DNA from: a virus
Reading direction: 5' to 3' (one strand)
Length of the DNA stretch: 64,000 nt
IMG/VR virus record: IMGVR_UViG_3300027788_000006
Coordinates: 23,533-87,532 of that record
Position numbers and translations under genes: made by a program. Numbering within the stretch: position 1 is the stretch's first letter; each line of letters begins with the position of its first letter. This document shows, in pieces, positions 28,747 to 36,700 of the stretch. The notes beneath the pieces were generated by a model. The model saw nothing but the letters and a program-made list of their open reading frames with translations. It made no database searches and was not told the origin of the DNA.

Positions 28747-29601
28747 CTATATACCAGCTACAATTGCATCTACTAAAGCAGCTGCAGGAGCAGTAGCAAC
28801 AGCAGAATTTCTTACAGCTAATACTAAGACTCTTTCATTGTCCACACCATTAATTTGGTTGACAGTAGGATTCTTGTATGTAATTGTATTCAACTCGTAA
28901 GGGAATCCAGCAGAAGCATAAGTTACTGTACCATTTGGTAAGTAAGTAGCTCTATCGTAATCACCTACACCAGAACCTAAGAAGTTTTTCTCTTGTATTA
29001 ACATTACCTCAACATCACCTACACCTACTGAACCAGCAGTTAAAGCTGGAACTGTACAAGTTGCAACTGAAGTACCTGGATCAAAAGCGATCTGAATATT
29101 AGTCATAACTGTATCAGTTGGCATTCCTGCAAAAGTAGTACCGGTAACTGTAAGTACACCCGCACCTGGAGCAGTTGCAGCAGAGATCCAAGATGGCATG
29201 TCAGCAGTAATTGCAGCAGCTAAATATACAGCGATAGCATTTGCAGCACCCCCAATAGTAGCCAAAGGAATTTCATATGTTTTTCTATTGAAAGGCTCCA
29301 TTCCAGCAGAAGTATCAATAAGTTTGAAATACCCTACGTCTGGAGTTGTAGCGTCTTCTGTTAAAGTTACATTTGCGATTTGTGCAGTTGAAACAGCACC
29401 TGTTGCAGTAGTAGTATTAATAATATCTTTTTGGTTTATCCATTGAGATTTTACATTACTACCAAATCTTAATACTCTAAATGTTTTTGCAGCTATTACA
29501 GCAGCAGCATTAACTAGTACAGTACCAGCTTGATCTTCAAATGTAATGGCACCAGCAGCACCTCCTACAAAATCGTCTCCGAAAATTATTTGTTTAGTCA
29601 T
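28747..29601 (-). CDS. Probable abundant virion structural protein
   Basis: A 284-residue, Ala/Thr/Gly-rich protein without Cys, starting MTKQIIFGDDFVGGAAGAITF. The alternation of short beta strands and the composition are typical of phage structural proteins (tube, decoration or head-fibre type). The gene has codon and base composition like the major capsid gene and richer than its neighbours, and it ends in a strong terminator; both fit high expression. It lies downstream of a connector-like gene. Candidates are a tail-tube/collar protein or a head auxiliary protein. The exact role is not established. Confidence 0.68.
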   Translation of the reverse strand: MTKQIIFGDDFVGGAAGAITFEDQAGTVLVNAAAVIAAKTFRVLRFGSNVKSQWINQKDIINTTTATGAVSTAQIANVTLTEDATTPDVGYFKLIDTSAGMEPFNRKTYEIPLATIGGAANAIAVYLAAAITADMPSWISAATAPGAGVLTVTGTTFAGMPTDTVMTNIQIAFDPGTSVATCTVPALTAGSVGVGDVEVMLIQEKNFLGSGVGDYDRATYLPNGTVTYASAGFPYELNTITYKNPTVNQINGVDNERVLVLAVRNSAVATAPAAALVDAIVAGI

Positions 29602-29623
29602 TTTTTCTTTTTTTTAAATTTTA

Positions 29624-30829
29624 CTATTCGTTTTTATTTACCTCAATTTCATGAGTTTTATATCTAGAATCTGCAATAGTTTCTAAGATACTACTCACGG
29701 CCATGTCCACAATCTCTCTGTGAGAGTGCTCGGGTAGTTCACAGCTTACTTGCAAAGATAATGAAATCTCTGCCGGTTTTCTTATATATGTTAATTTTAC
29801 CTCTGGTATTATAAATATATCATTAGTGTAAAAGTCTAATCTGTTCTCACGTATGGTATATAAAGGTTGTTCCCATTTTGTTGTATTAAAAGGATCATCT
29901 AATAAAGAATATATATCATCTTGTTGAACAAACTTTGCTATGCTATATACCCGTTCAAACTCAGCAGCAGTTAATGGTGTATTTTCTAACAGTCGATGTT
30001 GGTGAAAATCTGGAACAGTAGTTAAAGGAGCTCGATATAACTCATTACCATTACCATCTATAGCAAGTATATGCCATACAGTTCCTAAAAAAGGATCAGA
30101 GTTATTAGCAGGATACGTAGCCGTATGTATTCTAAGTAAAAATCCTCCTGGTCGTTTTGCAGACTGTAAATCTTGCCATTCACCCCACCAACTCCCAATT
30201 ACTCCTGCTTCTATCTCTGCTTTAAAAGCAGCAACTCCAGCTTCAGTACCATCTAAAGGAGTAGTAGTTACTTGGTCCCATAAAGTATATTGAGGCGCTT
30301 GTAATATTGGGGGGTATGTACCACCAATTTGTTGATGACTTACATCCGCTACCATATACAATCCATGTACAGAATCAATTAATGTTGATCCTATTAAATC
30401 ATCCATAGGAAGTTCAAAATATTTAAAATTAGCAAAGCTATTAATAAAAGATAGACTAGCTAATAATTCAGCCTCTGTAAGTGGTATACAGGTTTTCTTT
30501 CTCTGTAGATGAGCTCTAGTATTAACTAAATACATATAATCATCTGGGAGCACTGCACTGTCCGACCAAGTAGTACTATTTACAACTCCTTTATAATTAG
30601 TTGCAAGAGATGCTTCTTTAATAAGAGTTCTAATATCGTCAATACGCTTTTGACCTTGTTCAAAACCTTTCTGATATTTATTACCTCTACCATATTTAGT
30701 ATTGATAAATTTATATTGTGCTTGATTTAATTCTAGATCAAGTTCTTGGGGTAATAGCATATCAGCTTGGAATGAATTGATCTTATCCACCCCTTGCTGA
30801 ATTGCTAAATGCATTTCTCCTACATTCAT
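29624..30829 (-). CDS. Connector/ring-type structural protein
   Basis: A 401-residue protein. A helical N-terminus (GVDKINSFQADMLLPQELDLELN) leads into a beta region with LPDDYMYLVNTRAHL, the same 'LP(D/H)DxxY' signature seen in the 294-aa protein at 9.8-10.7 kb. The C-terminus contains EVKLTYIRKPAEISL, typical of adaptor proteins of podoviral tails. It is separated by 1 nt from the 270-aa gene. It probably forms a ring between portal and tail, as found in crAss-like virions. Role inferred from motif and position. Confidence 0.6.
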   Translation of the reverse strand: MNVGEMHLAIQQGVDKINSFQADMLLPQELDLELNQAQYKFINTKYGRGNKYQKGFEQGQKRIDDIRTLIKEASLATNYKGVVNSTTWSDSAVLPDDYMYLVNTRAHLQRKKTCIPLTEAELLASLSFINSFANFKYFELPMDDLIGSTLIDSVHGLYMVADVSHQQIGGTYPPILQAPQYTLWDQVTTTPLDGTEAGVAAFKAEIEAGVIGSWWGEWQDLQSAKRPGGFLLRIHTATYPANNSDPFLGTVWHILAIDGNGNELYRAPLTTVPDFHQHRLLENTPLTAAEFERVYSIAKFVQQDDIYSLLDDPFNTTKWEQPLYTIRENRLDFYTNDIFIIPEVKLTYIRKPAEISLSLQVSCELPEHSHREIVDMAVSSILETIADSRYKTHEIEVNKNE

Positions 30830-30830
30830 A

Positions 30831-31643
30831 TTATAGTGCTAGTTCTTTTAGTTTAGCTCTCATTATAGTTAATTGTCCAGAATTCTTTTTATTTTTCATA
30901 AAAATTATTGAATCTTCTAGAGTTTCTCCAATCACTTCATCAATAAAGATAACTTGATTACCAATTCTTCTTAGTACTCCAGATGATACCATAGTTTCAA
31001 TCTCTGCTATCGTTTCTAAGTTCTTATCTGTAGCTACTCTTAAGAATTTCTTAGGGTTTGCGTTCTTAACCCCATATAGATTATTCTCTATTTGATCCCT
31101 AGTTAATACATCAGGATTACCATCAGATAAGATTCTTAAAACTCTCTTCATAGCAGTTTCATCAGCAGATAATTTTATAAATTCTCTATCCGCATCTTTT
31201 AATACTTGTATTTCATTATTCCTTTTAGAGTCTTCTCTAGAAAGATCCTGAATATAAAATCTTTTATTTGTTGTAACTTCCATTTCCTCTTTAGTTAAGG
31301 ATACATGAGGGTGTCTTAATGCAAATCTATACTTAATAAAATCTATAGCATTGAGAGGATTTCCGTTTGTATCCGTACCAATTTCTAATTCAACTCCTGT
31401 AAATCCTACAGGAATGGATAATTCAGTCCAAAATTTCTTAGTGTGCTTAGGCCACTCTACGTGATCTGGAGCTACATCTAAAATTCCATTTAAATACTTT
31501 GCTTCATCTTCAGGGTCAAATGCTTTTAACGGTTGGCGGTTTACAAAAACACTACTGACTTTCATAATTGATTCAGCTTTTACCTCTTGAGGTAAATGAT
31601 TGTTTAGTTCCTTTCTTCGAAGGAATACTTTTTTACTTTTCAT
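30831..31643 (-). CDS. Conserved-type protein next to the capsid gene
   Basis: A 270-residue soluble protein starting MKSKKVFLRRKELNNHLP. It has an N-terminal mixed region with a DxxGNPLNAIDFIKYRFALRH segment and a long helical, charged C-terminus ending IMRAKLKELAL. It follows the capsid gene after a terminator, and the next gene encodes a ring-like protein. There is no recognisable enzymatic motif. It may be a head-completion or capsid auxiliary protein. The family is not recognised. Confidence 0.6.
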   Translation of the reverse strand: MKSKKVFLRRKELNNHLPQEVKAESIMKVSSVFVNRQPLKAFDPEDEAKYLNGILDVAPDHVEWPKHTKKFWTELSIPVGFTGVELEIGTDTNGNPLNAIDFIKYRFALRHPHVSLTKEEMEVTTNKRFYIQDLSREDSKRNNEIQVLKDADREFIKLSADETAMKRVLRILSDGNPDVLTRDQIENNLYGVKNANPKKFLRVATDKNLETIAEIETMVSSGVLRRIGNQVIFIDEVIGETLEDSIIFMKNKKNSGQLTIMRAKLKELAL

Positions 31644-31708
31644 AATAATAGTTCTTTTAAAGTTTAAATTAATCGGATGTAAAGAATAACTCTCCTATAA
31701 CTATTAAC

Positions 31709-31734
31709 TAAAACTATGGGGGATTGCTCCCCCA
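31709..31734 (-). terminator. Terminator downstream of the major capsid gene
   Basis: A perfect 7-bp G/C stem (TGGGGGA at 31717-31723, TCCCCCA at 31728-31734) with a TTGC loop is followed, on the minus strand, by TAGTTTTAG. It lies 45 nt after the capsid stop codon. With the terminator upstream at 33236-33258 it encloses the capsid gene. Confidence 0.75.
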
Positions 31735-31778
31735 CAGCCCTAATTAAAAACCAATATATATAGACGCACGTTTGTGCC

Positions 31779-33206
31779 TTACGCTACACATTGAATATCT
31801 AGTGAAGTATCGAAACGTCTCAATACAATACCAGCAGTTTTCAACATGTGTACAGAAGCACCATCCACGTCAGAAGCTCTAGAAGTTCCAGCATCAAATC
31901 CTCTAGGCACTACTGATCCTGCAACAGCCCATCTCATCATCTCACGACCTTTCTTAGAGATCATTTGAAGATTATTTTGGCCATCATAGTTAGATTGATC
32001 AACGAATACCATTCTGTAAGACTCTAAAGAGTATCCAGTAACTGGGTGTTTCGCTCGTGCTTGTGCAACAGGTCCATGATCAAATAATGGTAATTTAACT
32101 ACATTTACTGTATGACCATCTACATGCTCATAAGAAGTAAAGTAACCACTCATACCTAGTGATCTCCCGGATCCTGTGATGAATCTATTTTCACCTCCGA
32201 TTTTCCAGCTATTGCTAGTATTTCCGAAGTGACCTTTTAGAGCTTCATCAAACTCTCTTGCACCACCTGTACCAGTGTACAGTGTTACTTGTTTTGCAGC
32301 TGCATCAGTCATTCCATAGAATAAGTCTCCAATAATATTTTTGATCTTAGTCTCTGTTAAAGTAGAATAAGTATCCTTATTGATAATTTGTTCTAAAAGA
32401 CCAGGACCAACAACAACAGGTTGATTGTTCTCGTCTTTCATGAAAGTTTGTCCAGCAGCATCGTAAGTTTTTTGACCATACCAGTAGTACATTTCACATT
32501 CTTCTTTGAAGTTTAACATGTGAGTATACTCTTCATAGTCCATCCATAACTTAGTTTGTTTACCTCCTTTAGTTGGTAAAGTAAACTCAGCTACAAAATC
32601 TTTAGCATTACCAGACATATGGTAAGACTTTCTTACAGTACCAATTTTGTTACGTACCTTTCCTGGAGTTTCCCAGTTAGAAGCATTTCCTCTTGAGAAA
32701 TCAACTCCTACAGGTGCATACATTTGAGCCCATAAAGACCCAATAGATCCCCCAACTGTAATACCAACCCCAGCAGGATCGATTAATTGACAAGTGTAAA
32801 CCCAGTTGTTTCCAGACTGACTTGGCTCTTGCATGATTCTAGCTTGGTCTCCTACACTATTTACTAGTACGTAAGGAAATACAAACCATTTATCAGGGAA
32901 TGTTAATACAAAAGTTGCTCCAGCAGCACCCATGGTACCAGCAGTTGCAACCGAAATAGGTCGTGTCTTAAGCGTGTGAGTCTTTACTCTGTATTCATAC
33001 TCTAATCTATCGATTGACTTAACATTACCAACTCCTTCTGTTAAGAAAGATAGTGGAAAACGTTTATCATCTTTACCTGCTAGATGAGTAATGATAGGAG
33101 AAAGCTCAGTTGGCTTAGACATTAAAGCGTTAGACAGACTGTTCATGTCTGTCATTTGTGCATCATTGTAGTAATTTTTCTGCACAGTAATGTTTGTTCC
33201 GTTCAT
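31779..33206 (-). CDS. Major capsid protein (HK97 fold, crAss-like type)
   Basis: A 475-residue structural protein. The segment SRGNASNWETPGKVRNKIGTVRKSY (about 165-190) and the following NxxDFVAEFTLP match the layout I know from crAss-like major capsid proteins. The region MDYEEYTHMLNFKEECEMYYW fits the spine helix of an HK97-fold subunit. The gene is Gly/Ala/Thr-rich with no signal peptide, follows a scaffold-like acidic gene and is flanked by terminators, fitting very high late expression. Order terminase, portal, protease/lysozyme, scaffold, capsid supports the call. Residue-level homology cannot be verified here. Confidence 0.85.
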   Translation of the reverse strand: MNGTNITVQKNYYNDAQMTDMNSLSNALMSKPTELSPIITHLAGKDDKRFPLSFLTEGVGNVKSIDRLEYEYRVKTHTLKTRPISVATAGTMGAAGATFVLTFPDKWFVFPYVLVNSVGDQARIMQEPSQSGNNWVYTCQLIDPAGVGITVGGSIGSLWAQMYAPVGVDFSRGNASNWETPGKVRNKIGTVRKSYHMSGNAKDFVAEFTLPTKGGKQTKLWMDYEEYTHMLNFKEECEMYYWYGQKTYDAAGQTFMKDENNQPVVVGPGLLEQIINKDTYSTLTETKIKNIIGDLFYGMTDAAAKQVTLYTGTGGAREFDEALKGHFGNTSNSWKIGGENRFITGSGRSLGMSGYFTSYEHVDGHTVNVVKLPLFDHGPVAQARAKHPVTGYSLESYRMVFVDQSNYDGQNNLQMISKKGREMMRWAVAGSVVPRGFDAGTSRASDVDGASVHMLKTAGIVLRRFDTSLDIQCVA

Positions 33207-33235
33207 TTTTTATTATTTTAAATTTAGTTATATTA

Positions 33236-33258
33236 CAAAAAGCTCGTTATCTGCGAGC
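33236..33258 (-). terminator. Terminator between scaffold-like and capsid genes
   Basis: On the minus strand GCTCG (33258-33254) pairs with CGAGC (33246-33242) over a 7-nt loop and is followed by TTTTTG (plus-strand A-run 33236-33241). It lies 16 nt after the stop of the acidic protein gene and 36 nt before the capsid start, so the capsid gene probably has its own promoter or depends on read-through. Confidence 0.7.
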
Positions 33259-33273
33259 GAGTTGTCGAATTAA

Positions 33274-34425
33274 TTAAATGGAAAGATCTAGATCATCAAA
33301 ATTAACGTTCTTAACATTACGTCTTTTTCTTTTATTAGATTTTAAATCCTCCTCATTGTTTGAAAGTTTATCCCTTAAAGATTGAGCGCTTCGAGTTTTA
33401 GCTCGTTTCCCTACAATCTCATCCAGATTAAACCCTTTGTACATAAGATAATCTACAGCCAATTTAACTTCTACTTCTGCTTCTAAATGATCTATGTCCC
33501 TTTGGGTTTTACCCCCCTTATCTACAGGTTGAGAAATATAGTTATAGAAACCCCTTTTCTCTCTCTCTGTAATTTTTATACCTGCAAATTCTCTTGAGTC
33601 TTTAATTGTATCTGCAATCTCAGACCAGAATTCTGTGTTATGTTGTTCTTGTTCTGCCAGCTCTTGTTTTTGTTTCTGTTGAATCTGTGTTCTATGTTCA
33701 TTTTGGTATTTAGCCATAGCATCTTTAGCTTGACCTGCTTTACCATAAAGTTTCCCACTGTCCTCATAATCTTCTAAAAGCTCATTTATAAAATCTTGAT
33801 CATGACCTTTCATATGTAAATAATTACCCAAAACATTTCTTTGAGTATTAGTATCTCCTTCTTTTATCTCTAATAACTCATAATCTCCTTCTGCATGATT
33901 AGCCTCTAAGAATGTATTAGACTTACCTCCATTCATAACATACTCTAGATGCTCTTTAACTACAGGATACGCTTCTAATAAATTATCAATTCGTTCGTCA
34001 GCTAATTTAGAAGCTACCTCTTGTGTCATTTTTGTTAGACCTTCTGCAGTATCTTCAAACTCATTAGAAGGATCATACCCAAGATTTGAAAGAACTTCAT
34101 TTACAACTGAAGGGTCGTATACTTCTTCATCATCATCTTCATCCTCTTCGTCATCATCTTCATACTCTTCATCATCTTCATCATCGTCATCGTCCTCTTC
34201 ATCTTCATCATACTCTTCTTCATCGTCATCATAATCTTCATCATAATCTTCATCTGGTTCTAAGTCTACTTCTAGTTCATCATTTATACTATCATCATCT
34301 TCTACTTCATCCTCTATAGGATCTGCTATAGCTAAATCCTCCATTCCTTCTGAGGGGGCTACATCCTGCAGAACGTCATCAAACGAGATGTCGTCAAGCT
34401 GGATTTTGTTATTTGGTTCACTCAT
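33274..34425 (-). CDS. Highly acidic scaffold-like protein
   Basis: A 383-residue protein. Residues about 20-110 consist almost only of Asp, Glu and Tyr, including one run of about 40 acidic residues. The rest is helical and charged (about 115-350), and the C-terminus is basic (KSNKRKRRNVKNVNF). A helical, acidic protein with a basic C-terminal tip immediately upstream of the capsid gene is the usual arrangement of a scaffolding protein, whose basic tip binds capsid subunits. The extreme acidic block is unusual and could mimic DNA or exclude DNA from the prohead. No protease motif is seen. Confidence 0.72.
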   Translation of the reverse strand: MSEPNNKIQLDDISFDDVLQDVAPSEGMEDLAIADPIEDEVEDDDSINDELEVDLEPDEDYDEDYDDDEEEYDEDEEDDDDDEDDEEYEDDDEEDEDDDEEVYDPSVVNEVLSNLGYDPSNEFEDTAEGLTKMTQEVASKLADERIDNLLEAYPVVKEHLEYVMNGGKSNTFLEANHAEGDYELLEIKEGDTNTQRNVLGNYLHMKGHDQDFINELLEDYEDSGKLYGKAGQAKDAMAKYQNEHRTQIQQKQKQELAEQEQHNTEFWSEIADTIKDSREFAGIKITEREKRGFYNYISQPVDKGGKTQRDIDHLEAEVEVKLAVDYLMYKGFNLDEIVGKRAKTRSAQSLRDKLSNNEEDLKSNKRKRRNVKNVNFDDLDLSI

Positions 34426-34471
34426 CTTATATATATATTTATTGGTTTAGGTTACAAAAATACAAATTATA

Positions 34472-36700
34472 TTAGTATTTTTTATACTTCTTAGTTTTTT
34501 TACTAGATGCTTTATTATATAGCATTTGTGATTTATTAAACCCACCATGTTTCATTTTTAGTGGTATATTATCTTTTAATCCCTTTTTATATTGCTCTTC
34601 AAAATCACCCTTCCCTTGTAAAACTCTCTCTACATAGCCTCTACTTTCCTCATTAAAATGAGATAACCAATTTAAATCATCAGAATATATATCTACTCCT
34701 GCTTTCTTTAATTCAGTTAATTTATTAAATGTATTTTTAGGCCCCCAATTATAAGCTATTAAAGCCTTTGCTCTCTTAACTGTCTCAGATCCATTAACCC
34801 ACTCTCTATCTATTAAATTATTCATGTAATTAATCTGAATTTTCTCAGCTATATCATAAGTTTTAAGATCTTTCATAGTAGTACTTTTAGGAACCCATCC
34901 TTTCATTTTAGCATAATCTAAAGTATCAGGCATTATTTGTGCAACACCTGTAGCCCCTTTAGGACTAACAGCATCGTGTTTAAAACTAGATTCTTGGAAA
35001 CGTTGTCTTCTTAATAATTCCTCGTAAGACATTTGTTCCTTTTGTTTAGGAACTTCATAATTTTTATATCCACCTTTTTGATAAGAAGAATTAAATCCAC
35101 CTGTTTTCTTTTTTTTATAAAGTCTAGTTTTTTTATTTCCTTTTTGAGTTTCTGAAGTACCACGTGAGAGGTGTTCTCCATATTGTTCTAAGTACTCTTC
35201 TTGACTACCTTCAAATATTCTTCTTCCAGCTTGATCCTTTAACCTAACTAACGCTAAACCGTCATCTCCTTTTGGATATGTATGTGTTCCTTGTCCAACT
35301 CTTTCAAGTGTAAAATGCTTTCCCTTCCCTAGTTTTAGGGGAATTGCTTTCATAAGTTTCTCTTCCTCCTTTCTTGGTATAGATTGTGTTGATATAGGTT
35401 TAATTTTTAAAAGTTTTTGTTTTTTCGCCCACCAAGTTCCATCTCCTCTAAAAATACTTCCTGGTGCCTCTGCTCTTGGATCCTTACCAGATACTTTTAT
35501 ATGTGTCTTTTCTATCTCTGTGTTATCGAACATTGGTTTCTTCTTCTTCTTCTTTTTTCTAATTTTACCTTCAAACCACTCTTCACCTGGCTTTACATCT
35601 TCAATAGTTGATGGTACAGCTACCTGTAATGTAGGGTCTGTGTCGTATATCCTAAAGTTAGATGACGATCCTCTGCTAGCATTCTTATAAATATAATAGG
35701 TGTAATCACCATGCGTATCATCAGAACCTCTTTTACTAGACACAAGTGTCATTCCTCTATCTAGAGCACTTTTCTCTTTAGTCTCTGTTGTATCTCCATT
35801 GGACCCAGAAGTTTCTTGAAATCCTCCTGTTTGTCTTATAGGAAGACCAAAACCTAAAGTAGCTTCTATTCCAGTATTCTTGTTATAACCTACTTTACCA
35901 GATAATTTTCCTAGATGACCATATACACCAGCGGTAGTTCCAGTTCCATTCACTAAATCTTGCTTACCATAAATTCCTGCCCCATACTTCCAAGGGTCTC
36001 TCCAGTTATAACTATTACCTCCCAGTTCTCCTTCTACTCCTACAGATCCTGTAGCATCAAATGTCTTATTGAACATCATACTTTGTTCATCTCCTTTAAA
36101 TCTAGTACCTGCACTTAATCCGGCATGACCAGTCATAGGAGAATATGGAAAATGTGAACTATATCCTAGTCCACCCTTAACAGATCCAGATAAATTAGTT
36201 TTACTCATACTACCAATAGTCATACCTGCAGATCCATAAAGATTACTAGCTGAGTCTCTATTACCACATGCAGTTTTAACTGATCCACCATTCCACTCTG
36301 CATTAGAACACATACTTATTTCAAACGGACTAGAATTGTCTATATACTCTCCTCCCTTTTTATAAGTACCATCTGTACCCAGAGAGGTAGCTCCCCTAGA
36401 GGTTCCTGACGCTTGTCCAAATCCTATCTCCATAGAAGAAGCAGAATTCACTAGATGGGGTTTTTTTGAGCCTGTTGAGGGATGAGGTACTTTAGGCCCC
36501 GCAGGCGCCGATCCTCCAGTAGAGGCTACTTCTGGTTGTTGTGTAGGTTGTTCTTTAGCAGGCTGAGACTCTTCTTGTATAGCGGCTTCTTCAGCCATTA
36601 ACTCTTCAGCTTCGTGTATAGCTTCAAATGCAGGTTTATCTACAGATCCATTTAAGGACCCTTTAATTATATCTAATTTTTCTTTTGATGATAAAGGCAT
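34472..36700 (-). CDS. Virion protein with C-terminal lytic transglycosylase domain
   Basis: A 742-residue protein. The first 130 residues are low-complexity (Gln/Ser/Pro). Residues about 130-310 are Gly/Ser/Asn-rich and resemble an outer-membrane-barrel-like or beta-solenoid region. Residues about 565-680 form an SLT lysozyme-like domain: RQRFQESSF with the catalytic Glu, then SPKGATGVAQIMPDTL and AYNWGPKNT, the three classic transglycosylase motifs. Lys-x-Gly-Gly motifs recur (KKGGE, QKGGY, KKTGGF, KHGGF). It lies between portal and scaffold genes. It probably is packaged, digests the host wall locally during DNA entry, and is not the lysis enzyme. Confidence 0.82.
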   Translation of the reverse strand: MPLSSKEKLDIIKGSLNGSVDKPAFEAIHEAEELMAEEAAIQEESQPAKEQPTQQPEVASTGGSAPAGPKVPHPSTGSKKPHLVNSASSMEIGFGQASGTSRGATSLGTDGTYKKGGEYIDNSSPFEISMCSNAEWNGGSVKTACGNRDSASNLYGSAGMTIGSMSKTNLSGSVKGGLGYSSHFPYSPMTGHAGLSAGTRFKGDEQSMMFNKTFDATGSVGVEGELGGNSYNWRDPWKYGAGIYGKQDLVNGTGTTAGVYGHLGKLSGKVGYNKNTGIEATLGFGLPIRQTGGFQETSGSNGDTTETKEKSALDRGMTLVSSKRGSDDTHGDYTYYIYKNASRGSSSNFRIYDTDPTLQVAVPSTIEDVKPGEEWFEGKIRKKKKKKKPMFDNTEIEKTHIKVSGKDPRAEAPGSIFRGDGTWWAKKQKLLKIKPISTQSIPRKEEEKLMKAIPLKLGKGKHFTLERVGQGTHTYPKGDDGLALVRLKDQAGRRIFEGSQEEYLEQYGEHLSRGTSETQKGNKKTRLYKKKKTGGFNSSYQKGGYKNYEVPKQKEQMSYEELLRRQRFQESSFKHDAVSPKGATGVAQIMPDTLDYAKMKGWVPKSTTMKDLKTYDIAEKIQINYMNNLIDREWVNGSETVKRAKALIAYNWGPKNTFNKLTELKKAGVDIYSDDLNWLSHFNEESRGYVERVLQGKGDFEEQYKKGLKDNIPLKMKHGGFNKSQMLYNKASSKKTKKYKKY

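Noticed and set aside
34086-34319. His/Leu-rich plus-strand ORF
   Set aside because: It is the antisense of the Asp/Glu codons in the acidic scaffold-like protein; its odd composition is an artefact.
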